64,000 bases of DNA from Rhynchopus sp. YZ270_cl-10 (Eukaryota; Euglenozoa; Diplonemea; Diplonemida; Diplonemidae): contig OZ037916.1 of the NCBI GenBank assembly GCA_964035575.1, positions 496,001 to 560,000 of the forward strand, given 5' to 3'. The notes under the pieces are model-generated. The model made no database searches and was not told the DNA's origin. It saw only the letters and a program-made list of their open reading frames with translations. Position numbers and translations under genes: made by a program. Below, in pieces: positions 18,322 through 30,562 of the stretch; positions within the stretch are counted from its first letter, which is position 1; every line of letters starts with the position of its first letter.

Positions 18322-21300
18322 ATGCCCGACGGCAGCGACACAGACTCCTCCCCCGACCAGAGAGAGGTGCAACACATCGACCGCATTGACGACACTGCGA
18401 CAGCATCCCACCCTCTCCTCTCCTCTCCACCACCTGCCACTACCCCAACATCGACCCACATCGATCCTGCGGAGGACAGCTCTGTTGACCATGGCTGGCC
18501 TTGGCGTGATGTTCTTTTGGATACGACATATGTCTCTGCTCAGCCAGATGCTGAAGACTTAGAAGCAAAACTGGATGCGCTCTCACCTGAGGTCCGTCGA
18601 TCTGTTGCGCTACTCCTTGTACACGCTTTGAAGGGGCGTGCAAATACTGCATTAGTTCACGCTGCTCTTCGTGACGTCTGCGGGAAGGGTCATGAAAATG
18701 CGCTTACCGCACCGCATACTGAAGTAGAAGATATTGCAAAACAGATTCCCTCAAATCTTCGTCTAGGCATTCTGGTAGGCATTGTTGCTGCTCATATGAA
18801 GGCTTCTGGTCGATATGACGCCAGGGTACGATGGGCAGTTCACAGAATGGCGTGTATATTAGAGGTGCCGTGGGAGAAGGTTGTGGCAGGGGAGAAGGTG
18901 CTTGCGGCAGCTCTTCTGGAAAAGGCGAAGACAAAGTCGGCGAAGGGGAAGACCTCAGCGTTTCGGTGGGTAAAGATTGGGGCTGGGGTGACGATTGGAG
19001 CGGGGGTGTTGGTAGTGACAGGGGGATTGGCAGCTCCGTTGGTCGCTGCGGCTGCTACTGCAGTAGCAAGCGCTGCAGGGGGTGCAGCAGCGGCAGCAGG
19101 TTTAACCACTGTTGCCACTGCGATAGCGGCGACTGCAGCGCAGCTCAGTGTTGTCATGTCTGTTCCGGTCATTACGGCCATATTCGGAACCGCTGGAGCC
19201 GGTGTTGCAGGGGCGAAGGTCTACAAACGCACCTCAGGGGTTGATGAAGTGACCTACACGAATGTTCGGGAAGACCTTCTCTCCCTTCCCCCATGGGTTT
19301 TGGAAAACCCCTGCGATACCTTTGCCTATGCCCGCGGTGCGAAGGGGTTGGTAGTCCCCTTAGGGACCCGACCTTTGGTGCAATCGAACTTCGAGAAGAA
19401 GCTAGCCTCCATGACAAAAAAGGTTGTGCTCTGCTTTGACTATGCACTGCCCCCAGCTGATGGTGGTGTAGGTGGGAGTGAGGACGGCGCGTTGTATCTC
19501 CTTGAGAGCCATATTGAAACCGGGGAGTGGGTGTACTCACCACCTGAGGTGGTGAAAAAGGGGCAGAGTGCGGTATTCGCGGCAAAACGGTGTGGGTTTG
19601 GGGCCTCCGTTTCAGGGTGCGTGGTGTACGGATCTGCTGTCACCGGGGGTTCAAAGGTGGTTCTGGTGTTCACATCCACTATCATGGGTCCAACGATCTT
19701 CAAGGTAGGTGTGCTGTCTGCAGCGGAGGTGGCTGCGATACGTGATGCAGGTGATGATGATGCGGCACTCATCTTCCAAGACGTTATGTCCCGAGACATG
19801 GCAGATGTGCTCTCAGAGATAGGCATGCTCGACGGCAGCAGCAACAAAGACATCGCCATCAACTCTGTCACCTCCTCCAGCGACTCTGCAGTGTTCTCCA
19901 TCAAAACCGAGGACCTCACACCACCACTATGCTTCCTCCCTCAGGACTGCGCCGCGCAGCGCACCACCATCCACAACGAAGTCTCCAAATCCCGCAAGCA
20001 CGTCACCCTCACCTTCGACAACATGACCTCCCACCCTCTTCACGTCCTCGACGTCTGGGCGACCTCGGGGATGCTGGCGGAGGGGTACCCCTTTCCTGAG
20101 GTGATTCCACCTGGGCATTGCTTTGTGGGAGGCGCGCAGACAACGAAGATGGCGTTGAAGGCGCGGGGGTATGCGTTATTCTGCACCTTCGCTCCAGGGT
20201 CGACGGGGCAGATGAATGCGGTGTTTTTGGTGTGCGCATTTTCTTCGGATGGTGATGTTGCTTCACGCATCCTTCTCGACAAACCAACTCGAACGGACTG
20301 CGCAAAGCTCGCCCGCTCCGAAGAACCCGAAGACAGCCTCATCGACGACAACCCCGTGGACAACAGCTGCAGCGCCTTCACCTCTTCCGCCGAAGCCTCC
20401 GCAAACAACACTCACGTCCGCTACCAGCTCCGCAGTGTAGGAAGCAACTTCGACCTCCGCGAAGAAGCTGCAATGGAAGGCCTCGATGTGACCATTGGAG
20501 TCTCCGGAATGACACCACACTACGACCCTCGCGTCGGCGTTGAAGAGCTGCAGGGGTTACTCTGGGGGTCGGTTTTGGGAGGCGCTGGGTGGTTTGTACG
20601 TTGGGAAGCAGAGTTGCAGGCAGAATTGGGTGAATATATGTCGACCCCAACCGACTACGGTTCGCCTGCATCAGGCGCAGCGCAGAGAGGTACTGCAGAA
20701 ACCCTAAAAAACCCTACCGTCGCTGCCTCAACAGGGCACGCTGGTACAACGGTGCTTGCTGCAACCTCGCTTCTTACAGCCATAGCATTGCCTTTATATG
20801 CGTATCAAGCATCAGGCCTCATTGACCACAGCTACAGTCTCCTCAATGTCAAAGCAAAGCAGGCCGGTAAACTCCTTGCCGAAATGCTTCTCGAGCATAC
20901 CCAAGGGAAACGCCCTGCTACCCTCGTTGGATCTTCGCTTGGTGCGAACGTAATCTACTATGCTCTACAACACCTCCACGAGGCTGGGGAAGATGGCAAA
21001 GGGCTGATCGAGCATGCCTATCTCATTGGCGGTACTATGAGCTGCAACCCCATCAAATGGGGGAACTGCCGTGAGGTGGTGGCGGGGAGGGTGGTAAACC
21101 TATACAGCGGAAAGGATTGGATGATGCGGCTTATGCATAGTGGATTGACCGCATCAGTCAAAACCCCGGCAGGGCTTGGAAAGGTCACCAACGTACAGGG
21201 TATAGAAAATGTTGACATTGGCCATCTCGCTGCGTCTTCCATAGACTATGCTACACGAATCAAAGATATTTTAGAGTACCTCCCTGCCTACCCTACCGCC

Positions 21301-22648
21301 CGTACGTTGTCCACCACGGAGTGGTACCCTGCTTCAATTCTCCCAACGCCTATACTAAGCAAGGAGGTTGATATCATGAAGGAATGCTGCTGCGAAACGA
21401 TGTTCTTCGTCTGCGCGATTGTAAACCGATTGGATGGAGCTATTATCAACCTTTGTGATAGTTCGCTTACCTCAGGGGAATGGTCGTATAAACCAAGCGA
21501 AAATCGCGACACAAACTCCATTCCTTTCAAACACGCCGCTTCTTTAGCAATAACCGGGCGTGGTGCGGTCGTCACCCTTTTATTTAGCGTTTCCCCTGCA
21601 GATGGGAGGTCCTTTACTCCATACAACTTTCTTTTTAAGGCGCAGCTTCCTCTCATAAAAGGGTCTGTTGAGGCTGCAGCACAGCTTTGCTATGGCAAAG
21701 AGCTTGACGGAGCAGAAGATGAGTTAGACAAGACACTTTCAATGGAAGGATCGTTGGACAATAGAGATGGTGTAGTGTTAAAGGTGAACACAGTAACGGA
21801 GAGAGTGTTTGTGACGTTGGCAGATGCGGTGGAAGAAGAACATCCCGAGGAGGAGGAAAGCGAGGTGGGGGAGGTGAAGGGGCGGTGTCCTGCGGAGTAT
21901 GTTGCAGCGTTGCTGTCGCGGCATCGGTTTGTGGAGGATGCGTGCGCAGCGGTGGTGGTGAGGAACCGTACAGCCTCCCCTATTATTTATTGTTGGGCAA
22001 GCCTGCGTCGATGCAGCTTTGAAGTCCGTGCCGTGCCCCTAGAGATACCGGCAAACTCAGCAGCGCTGCTCTTCCTCAGCGATACAGCGTCGCTCTTTGC
22101 GCGTAGGCCGCAAGGTGCCTTGTGCTTCACAGACGCAAAGAGAAGCTTTACCTTTGCCTTCGAAGCCGCATCAACACTCTCCTCAGCAAAGATCGTCGCA
22201 GAGTGCTCTACCATGGACAAAGCAACAGAGGAAAATGCAAAGGCGTTGTTGATGAAGTCACGGTATGGTGAAATTTTTTTCTCTCTCCTATTCGAGAGGG
22301 ATATTTGCTTTTTATCTTGGAAAAAAAAAAATTGTGGTCCATTTCCAATCGTTGTAACTTTATTGCTCTGAGCCCTATTGAGGACGTAAGAGAGGAGATG
22401 GATATTCGAGGTTGTTGTGTATCTCTCATGTTCCCCACCCCATTTTTTTTCCTGAAAAAATCTCAAAAAATGTTACAAAACACAGATCGGACGGTTACTA
22501 TGAGCAAATCCCTGCTTCAGAAGGATGCGCAGCACTCACCATCGCAGCCAAAATCAAAATCCTGGAACTGCCAGTCTTCTTCTTCACCCTTGAGCAGGAG
22601 TCTGAGAAGGAGGGGTCCAGCTCTGCCGCTCCTGTGAGTTCGACCTGA
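18322..22648 (+). CDS. TMCO4/DUF726-like alpha/beta hydrolase, enlarged
   Basis: Exons 18322-22262 and 22486-22648 give 1367 residues. The order follows the TMCO4 family (yeast Mil1): an N-terminal helical part, a long Ala/Gly-rich hydrophobic stretch (about 216-300), and an alpha/beta-hydrolase core starting at about 724 (TIGVSGM-) with the nucleophile elbow GSSLGA (870-875). Family members are usually 500-900 residues with the hydrophobic part directly before the hydrolase. Here about 420 residues intervene. Four beta-rich stretches (about 366-465, 556-655, 1023-1115 and 1207-1300) share a pattern of hydrophobic strand, GEW-Y-P, K-G or PP/PAN turn and G-G(A/C)-V-Y, loosely like aegerolysin-type beta-sandwiches. 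That comparison is inference. The role is probably membrane-associated lipid or esterase chemistry, or trafficking as reported for Mil1. ATG 18322 is preferred because upstream codons are UTR-like. Confidence 0.78.
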
Positions 22649-23729
22649 GCAATACCAGCTGCATCAGCGAGCTTCCCCATTTTTAACAATGTGTAAAATT
22701 TTCCTTTGATATATTGTTGGAGTTAGTCGGTTTGTGTTGCCACAGTTTGTGCAAACTCCACTTTCCAACCCTCTCTCTAGCCATATTTTGCACTCTTTGT
22801 TGGTCCTTGCCTCTCAAAAAAAAAGGGAAAATACTGAAATAGACTTTGAAGTTGTGAGCAGATTGTTATCGATTCAACGAAAGTTATTTTTTTTTTGCCT
22901 TTTTAAATCTACATTTTATCCTATGGATAGCAACGTACTAACTTGAACACATTTTTTGTGAGAAAGCGCGTTTTTTTTTTCTTCTTTTTTTTGATCTCGA
23001 AGAAAATGAACAAGAAGAAGTATTAGAATAGAAGAACAATATAATCTAGCATAGTTCTATATTCTACAACGACAAAAAACAAAAGAACCAAAAACTGCCA
23101 AAAACCATTTTGGTAGTCAGCGTCACGCCTACTCCGTAGGTTACAGTGAAAAAAAGAACGCAAACGTCAAGGTAGGGAAATAATACCACCACGAACTGAT
23201 TTTTTTTTTGACAGCCTTGTATTGCAAATGTTCTTTCCAAATTCGAGATTCGCAAAAAAAGAAAAAAAAAGGTTCCCCCTTTGCCAATTTCCCGTACCCA
23301 TTTTTGTCCTCCATTCCATTTCACACACCCGTCAGATATTATTTCCCTCCCCCCTCCTTGCTTTCTCGTTTTTTTTTTTTTTTTTTGCCCTCTTTTTTTG
23401 AGACCATCTGGAGTTCTCTTCAGTACACATTTTTTATTTTATTTTTTCTTCTCGCTTTACACTCTCTCCTCCTCTCCACCTCATTTTTGTTTTTTCTCAA
23501 AAACAAAAAACAACAAAGATTTTGATTTTTCTCAAAACATCTAGATTTGATGAGAAGATAAATAAACACTATTTTCTCAACGTTTCTTCCTCCTTCCTCT
23601 CTTTCCTCCTCCCTTCTGTTAGCACACAGAGTATTTGCGATACTTTCATTCTGTCTGCTTTCATCATCATACGTGGGTCAATCATAGAAGGTGGTCTGCA
23701 TCATAACTACCATTTCTTGATGCGACGAG
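22649..23729. other. Spacer, no gene seen
   Basis: AT-rich sequence with long T and A runs. Open frames are short and of low complexity. A pyrimidine-rich stretch (23580-23629) ends in CACACAG about 100 nt before the next ATG. Confidence 0.55.
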
Positions 23730-26700
23730 ATGTCTGCGAAAACCGCACTTCGGAAGGAGCTGCGTGCAGCGAAACTGAACGCAACTAACCCAGGAGAGGA
23801 CAAGGAGGTGAAGGAAAGCTCCATCCTCTCCGCCGCAAGGGAGCAACGCAGACGCGAGGGCAAGGCCTGGGACGATGTCACCTCACAGCAGTACGACGTC
23901 CTCGAACAGCAGCGGCAGTGGTCTCTTATGAAGCATCTCCACCGCCAGCAGCAGGCAGCCTACGAAGAGGTTTCCTTAGAACGCGACGCAATAAAAGGAC
24001 AATTCGCGCACCGCGAAAAGCTTCTACAATACCTACAGTCAACCCTCCAGATCGACAGTGTACAGGCTATGGTAAATCTTAAGGGAAAGCCTTATGAGGA
24101 TTGCTTTCTTTCCTTTGTGAATTGGAAGCATATGCGCGACTTCTTCGAGAACGATGGTGACCATGCCTCTGCAGCAATGGTAAGCAGCTATGAGGCAGCC
24201 CTCGAGGAGATGACACGAAGCTGTGAACAGAAACTCCGTGCTGCCGAACAACGCTTCCACGAACGCATCAAAACGAAGGACGAAATCTGCAAACGCCTTG
24301 AAGACAAACTCCGCATCGCAGTCACAAAAAACACCGACCTCGAAGAAGATATCATCAAAATCCGTCGAGGCCAATCCTCACAGACATATCAACAGAAAAT
24401 GGCTTTAGTTAAGGCGTCAGGCAAACTTATGAGGGCTTCCCCCAGATTTACAAACCGTCGAACCACTAATGTTGACGTATTAGCAGCGAATCTGGCAGCA
24501 TTAAGCTCGGAAAACGATTTTCACAAAAACCAGCTGGCAGATGTTACCGATGAGGTGGGGGCGTTGACGGCTGAAAAGGAGAGGGTTGAGGCAGAGCTGA
24601 AACAGCTGCGGGATTCAACCCATTCATGCGAATCAACGTTGGAGCAGGAACTTACCGATCTTACCTTTCAGGTCAAGGATCTGAACAAAGCAAATGAAAC
24701 CCTTCAGACCGAACTCGAAGAAATGAAGATTCTTCATCAAGAAGAAAAGGCATTGAACGGCCAAATGCAGATTGACACTGAAGGATTTGATTTTGGCGAA
24801 TCCATATCACAACTAAGCCCGCAGCATGTACGATGCAATGACCCTGCCTCACCAAAGAATAATCCTGCTATAATACCACTGCTCCTCCGCAATGTGAAAA
24901 CGCTTATATCTGGTCTGCAAAAAGGGTTGACACAGAAGCAAGCGTTGGTGCGATCTGTGGATGGAGATGCGAAGCAAAGCAACCATATGGTGATCGGTGC
25001 GGTCTCCTCGCGGCTTCGTCAGGTGGAGGATACACAGAAACGTTCGTTGACATCCTTTTTGACTGATTTGCAGGCCCTCAAAGGGGTTTGCCATATCGAG
25101 GTCTTGGGAGGGGTGCTCACAGAGTTCATATCAGGCGTTGTGACAAAGGAGCTGGAGTTTGGATCTGAGAGTATTACCGCTATTTCAGACCGTCTCAACG
25201 AAAAACGGCTTATGTCTGGTGGGAAGACTGGCCACGCTACCCCAGAAGACACAGTGGAGAAGGAGCGGGAGGATGAGAGAGAAAGGGAGATTGAAGATGA
25301 CGATGATCCAGTCTCTCGCAGTCTGCACGATGTGGTCACTTCCGCTGTGTCTGCGCCTGTAGAAGCGTTATATCAAACTGAAATCACGGAGCTGAAGACA
25401 CAGCTTGCACAGCTAACAGAAGAGCACCATGATATGTTGCAGCAAATCGAGGCGCTGAAACAGGAGAAGGTGGCAGACGAGGCAGTCTCACAAGAACAGT
25501 TACTGCAGGAACGCGAAAAGATCGCTGCGAAAAACAAAGAGCATGGTACCATCCTGAACGCCTTCCGTGCCGTGGAAAAGGAGTTAAAAGACATTCGTGC
25601 AGAGGAGTCTTATAAGATCTCCATGCGCGGCGAGAAGTGGACCAGCACCTATCAGGACCAAATCGAAGAAATAGGGGACGGCGATTTGCCGCCAAATCTA
25701 AAGCAAGCAGCACGCCTCCTGAACAAATCTACACAGTATGTCCGACCGATCAACAGCGTTTCGAAGCAATGCCAAACACACACCAAACGAACCTGCGACA
25801 ACTTCACCATGACAACTGTACAGGGTGAGATCGTCGCTACCCCAGCGATGATGGCACTCTCCACCTCGATGCATCCTTTAGGGCCTCCACCACTACCGTC
25901 TGCGGTCACACAGCCTCTTGAGAAGATGACACCAGCGTCAAGCCTGCGACGTGGCTCCTTTGCGGAATCGTACAATCTCGAGGCCTTCTTGGAGCAGCAG
26001 ATTGAGCCCGACAAAAATACTACCGACACTGCAAACACCGCCCACACCGCCCCCACCACACACACCACCACCGTGGAGGATGAAACCGACACCCTCTCCG
26101 ACCCTGCAGCAGCGTCAGAGTCATTGGTCGACTCCTGTGCATTCAATGAGGTGGACTATGAACGGTACGCTCGCTATGCCATCACCGGCTCGGAGGATCC
26201 TGCAGAGCCAGACCCACCCAAGCCACAACGCGCCTCCAGCCTTAAGGACGCGATTTCGCAAAACCGAACCATCAGCACCGACGCAAACGTTCCCTCCGTG
26301 AAGGCAGACCCTCCCACACCAAAGGAGCGCAGACGTCGTCTCCAGGTGACGGATGAGGTGCCGGTCACCTCCCCTCGAAGAGTTAACATCGGAGAGAAAA
26401 ACACTGAACAATGCCCCGGCGGGGAGCGAGACCTGCCCTTACCGCTGGACCCGAAAGAGAGAAATGGAGGGGTAGGTGTGGACCACGCGAATTACCAGGC
26501 GAAGCAGGACCGAGCAGCGACGAGGCTGTCTGCACCATCACACCCGGCACAGGGGTTGAAGGTGGAGAATATGAAAAGAACGCCTTTTGTTGTGGAACCG
26601 GAGGGCCCAAGACAGTTGAATCTTGACTTCCTTCCGTACAAGCTTGCGATTGTGCCCACCATTGCGTCAGGCGATTTGAAGGTGACTGCAGAGAAGGCCC

Positions 26701-26954
26701 GCAAAGAGGTCCAGCCCATCAACCTGGGGATAGGCAAGTCTGCGCTCCTGCTGCACAGCGTCGTTCTCTCCTCACACGGCGACCAGCTCGGCAAGGCAGA
26801 AGTGAACCCAATCGCCCCCTTCCCCAGTCTCCCGACACACACAGTGCTGGTCAGACCCTCCTCAGCGCCATTGAGAAGGGTTGACACACAGCCTACGTCA
26901 TTGATCGTATCCCAAAAGGCCGTTTGTCACAAGCGGAAGGGGGAAAGGATCTAG
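23730..26954 (+). CDS. Coiled-coil protein of unknown function
   Basis: One exon of 1074 residues. Residues 1-300 are highly charged and heptad-like (for example LEQQRQWSLMKHLHRQQQAA and LRAAEQRFHERIKTKDEICK). A second coiled coil lies at about 270-340 and a third at about 545-640. Between and after them are Ser/Thr/Pro-rich segments (around 740-800 TANTAHTAPTTHTTT) typical of disordered regions. A KPYEDCFLSFVNWKHMRDFF stretch near 120-140 is the only part that looks globular. No enzyme motif, TM segment or signal peptide is present. A cytoskeletal, centrosomal or ciliary structural role is possible but not shown. The start is the first ATG after an acceptor-like tract. Confidence 0.75.
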   Translation: MSAKTALRKELRAAKLNATNPGEDKEVKESSILSAAREQRRREGKAWDDVTSQQYDVLEQQRQWSLMKHLHRQQQAAYEEVSLERDAIKGQFAHREKLLQYLQSTLQIDSVQAMVNLKGKPYEDCFLSFVNWKHMRDFFENDGDHASAAMVSSYEAALEEMTRSCEQKLRAAEQRFHERIKTKDEICKRLEDKLRIAVTKNTDLEEDIIKIRRGQSSQTYQQKMALVKASGKLMRASPRFTNRRTTNVDVLAANLAALSSENDFHKNQLADVTDEVGALTAEKERVEAELKQLRDSTHSCESTLEQELTDLTFQVKDLNKANETLQTELEEMKILHQEEKALNGQMQIDTEGFDFGESISQLSPQHVRCNDPASPKNNPAIIPLLLRNVKTLISGLQKGLTQKQALVRSVDGDAKQSNHMVIGAVSSRLRQVEDTQKRSLTSFLTDLQALKGVCHIEVLGGVLTEFISGVVTKELEFGSESITAISDRLNEKRLMSGGKTGHATPEDTVEKEREDEREREIEDDDDPVSRSLHDVVTSAVSAPVEALYQTEITELKTQLAQLTEEHHDMLQQIEALKQEKVADEAVSQEQLLQEREKIAAKNKEHGTILNAFRAVEKELKDIRAEESYKISMRGEKWTSTYQDQIEEIGDGDLPPNLKQAARLLNKSTQYVRPINSVSKQCQTHTKRTCDNFTMTTVQGEIVATPAMMALSTSMHPLGPPPLPSAVTQPLEKMTPASSLRRGSFAESYNLEAFLEQQIEPDKNTTDTANTAHTAPTTHTTTVEDETDTLSDPAAASESLVDSCAFNEVDYERYARYAITGSEDPAEPDPPKPQRASSLKDAISQNRTISTDANVPSVKADPPTPKERRRRLQVTDEVPVTSPRRVNIGEKNTEQCPGGERDLPLPLDPKERNGGVGVDHANYQAKQDRAATRLSAPSHPAQGLKVENMKRTPFVVEPEGPRQLNLDFLPYKLAIVPTIASGDLKVTAEKARKEVQPINLGIGKSALLLHSVVLSSHGDQLGKAEVNPIAPFPSLPTHTVLVRPSSAPLRRVDTQPTSLIVSQKAVCHKRKGERI

Positions 26955-27132
26955 AGGTTATGTGGGTATTTCCGTCACCACATGGCCAGAAAACGCATCG
27001 CCAGTGCTGACTAAATTAAATGAAATCCAAGAAACGACAAATCCCTTCTTCCACCCACTCCTTCCTTCCCTCTCACGCACCACCACCACCACACCCTCCA
27101 GGAATAAGTAAAAGCAAACCAAAAAAGTCAAG

Positions 27133-30100
27133 ATGGTGAACTTCACTATCGACCAGGTGCGTTCCATCATGGACCACCCTGCCCAGATCCGTAACATGTA
27201 TGTACTTTGTCTCTTCTGCAGTAGCGACGTCTTCTTGATACAAGGCGTGTCCCTTCATCACATGACACCCAGGGTTCTCCACCATGTTCAGTTTTTGTTC
27301 TCTTCTGCTTTTTCTTTTTCTTTTTGATGAAGATCTTCACATTTAGTGGGTGGAGAACCCTGATGACACCACGTCAACAATCAACAACCAACAACGAACC
27401 CACCACACAGGTCCGTGATTGCGCACGTTGACCACGGAAAGTCGACCCTGACTGACTCCCTTGTCGCCGCTGCCGGAATCATCGCCATGGCCAAGGCCGG
27501 AGACGCACGTCTGACCGACACCCGTGCGGACGAGCAGGTATGTGGGAGTTCTTGTTCTTGTTGTGATTTGTGTGTGTTTGATAACTATTTGGGGTAATTC
27601 TTGCACAGAATATGGCCGCATATGTGTGCATGTGTGTGAACGTGACGGGCATTGATCTTTCACAGTTTACTCGCCACAGTCTCGATACATTCAGTCAATC
27701 TTGAAATGGTGAATACAAACCGAGTAAACAACCTTCACATGTTCGATGCACAACACACCCCCACCCCTTGCACAGGAGCGTTGCATCACGATCAAGTCGA
27801 CCTCGATCTCCCTGTACTTCGAGCTGTCTGAGAAGCTTCTGAACGACGAGATGCTGAAGAAGCAGACCGGAGGAGACCGCAGAGACTTCCTTATCAACCT
27901 GATTGACTCGCCCGGGCACGTTGACTTCTCGTCTGAGGTGACCGCGGCCCTGCGTGTGACTGACGGAGCCCTTGTGGTTGTGGACTGCGTTGAGGGAGTG
28001 TGCGTGCAGACTGAGACTGTGCTGCGTCAGGCCCTGTCTGAGCGCATCAAGCCTGTTGTCATGGTGAACAAGGTGGACCGTGCCCTTCTGGAGCTTCAGC
28101 TTGACCCCGAGGAGGCCTACCAGTCGTTCTTCCGTACCATCCAGACTGTGAACGTTGTGATTGCGACCTACAACGACGAGCACCTCGGTGACGTGCAGGT
28201 GTACCCCGAGACCGGAACCGTCGGATTCGGATCTGGACTCCACTCGTGGGCGTTCACCCTGAACAAGTTCGCACGCATGTACGCGTCGAAGTTCGGAGTG
28301 GATGAGGAGAAGATGGTGAAGCGTCTCTGGGGAGACTCGTTCTTCGACGCCAAGCGCAAGAAGTGGACCACTGAGGCAACCGCGGGAACCCAGCGTGCGT
28401 TCTGCCAGTTCTGCATGGAGCCGATCCGTAACGTGTTCGACGCCGTGATGAACGAGAAGAAGGACAAGATGGAGAAGATGCTCAAGGCCCTGAACATCAC
28501 CCTGAAGGGAGACGAGAAGGAGCTGACCCAGAAGAAGCTGCTCAAGTGCATCATGCAGAAGTTCCTGCCCGCCTCTGACGCACTCCTCCAGATGATTGTG
28601 ACCAAGCTGCCGTCCCCCCGCCAGGCACAGGCCTACCGTGCGGACCAGCTGTACACCGGAGTGGTTGAGACCGAGGAGGACTCTGGTGTGTTCAAGCCGA
28701 ACAACGACAAGTACTTCCAGGGACTGAAGAACTGCGACCCCGCCGCACCCCTGATCATGTACGTGTCGAAGATGGTTCCCGCGGCAGACAAGGGACGTTT
28801 CATCGCGTTCGGACGTGTGTTCTCTGGTAAGATCAAGGCCGGACAGAAGGCACGCATCATGGGACCCAACTACGAGTACGGAACCAAGAAGGACATGGCT
28901 GTGAAGAACATCCAGCGTACCCTGCTCATGATGGGACGTTACCAGGAGGCCGTTGAGGACGTGCCCTGTGGTAACGTTGTGGGTCTTGTCGGAGTCGACA
29001 ACTTCATTGTGAAGACGGCGACCATCACCGACGAGAAGGAGGCTGAGTGCTACCCCCTGAAGGACATGAAGTACAGTGTGTCGCCCGTTGTGCGTGTCGC
29101 TGTGGAGTGCTCCTCCCCCGCCGACCTGCCCAAGCTTGTTGAGGGACTGAAGCGTCTGTCGAAGTCCGACCCGCTTGTGCAGTGCTCCATTGAGGAGTCG
29201 GGAGAGCACATCATCGCCGGAGCGGGAGAGCTTCACCTTGAGATCTGCCTGAAGGATCTTCAGGAGGACTACATGGCTGGTGCCAAGTTGAAGATCAGCG
29301 AGCCCGTTGTGTCGTTCCGTGAGACCATCACGGAGGTGTCTGACCGCCAGTGTCTGTCCAAGTCGCCGAACAAGCACAACCGTCTCTTCTGCAAGGGAGC
29401 GCCCCTTGGAGACGAGCTCTGCAACGCCATTGACGCTGAGGACAAGGGAGTCCACTGCGCTGCTGACCCCAAGATCCGTGCCCGCACCCTGGCCGACGAG
29501 TTCGAGTGGGACGTTGCCGAGGCACGTAAGATCTGGTGCTTCGGACCCGACGGCACTGGACCCAACCTGGTGGTTGACGTGACAAAGGGAGTGCAGAACA
29601 TGAACGAGCTGAAGGACTCGTTCGTTGCAGCCTGGAACTGGGCCACGAAGGAGGGAGTGATGTGCGAGGAGACGATGCGTGGTATCCGTATCAACATCGA
29701 GGACATGACCATGCACGCTGACGCCATCCACAGAGGAGGAGGTCAGATCATCCCCACCGCCCGTCGTGTGTACTACGCATGCTGCCTCACCGCCAAGCCC
29801 CAGCTTATGGAGCCCATCTTCCTTGTCGACATCCAGACTGTCGAGCACGCCATGGGAGGAATCTACGGAGTCCTCAACAAGCGTCGTGGTATCATGCTTG
29901 GAGAGGAGAACCGTCCCGGAACCCCGATCTACAACGTATGTTTTAGTATTCGTTATTATTTTTGTTTTATTTTGTGACGCTCAATATGCACCATGCATTG
30001 CAAGGACGTACCTGCATCCACCACAAGGTGTCTGCATGGTATCATGTTACTTTAACTTTGATTCTAGTTTTCACATGATTGAAAACAAAGAACCGCACTG

Positions 30101-30562
30101 CTTTTGATCCATGATCTCGACAAAACACCACAACACACCCCAGGTGCGTGCATACCTCCCCGTGTCCGAGTCCTTCGGATTCACCGCCGACCTTCGTTCC
30201 CACACCGGAGGACAGGTATGTGAAAGCTGCTTTTGTGAACATAGTTTTTGTTTTATTTTCATTACCACTCTGTCCTGATTTTATTGTTTGTGTTGACTTG
30301 AAGCTGTGAACCACTTCCACCAGCCATTCTTGATATGTAACGAATCTTCACCTTCCTGATTGTTTGTGCACCTCTGATCACCACCACCACACCACCACTC
30401 TCACAGGCATTCCCGCAGTGCGTGTTCGACCACTGGGCCATGTTCCCCGGTGATCCGCTTGCCGAGACCGGTCTCGCATCCGAGATCAGGCAGAAGATCC
30501 GTACCCGTAAGGGTCTCAAGCCTGAGGTGCCGCCGCTGGAGAACTTCTACGACAAGCTGTAA
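27133..30562 (+). CDS. EEF2: Translation elongation factor eEF2 (5 exons)
   Basis: Exons 27133-27197, 27411-27537, 27776-29935, 30144-30215 and 30407-30562 give 859 residues, the usual eEF2 length. eEF2 is the GTPase that translocates the ribosome. Visible are the P-loop AHVDHGKST (26-34), the switch I region with [17 protein letters not shown] (57-73, containing the threonine that eEF2 kinase targets in animals), DSPGHVD (108-114), NKVD (about 160) and the diphthamide loop IHRGGGQ with His716. All introns are GT-AG and 190-240 nt, longer than elsewhere in the window, and three of the four lie near the ends. Codons are extremely biased, fitting high expression. A 717-codon antisense frame exists only because of this bias. 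The ATG follows a CCTCCAG acceptor-like site at 27101. Confidence 0.97.

Noticed and set aside
27695-29848. 717-codon open frame on the minus strand
   Set aside because: It lies exactly antisense to the main eEF2 exon. Strong codon bias in eEF2 removes stops from this antisense frame. The protein is a low-complexity His/Leu/Val text without any family pattern.
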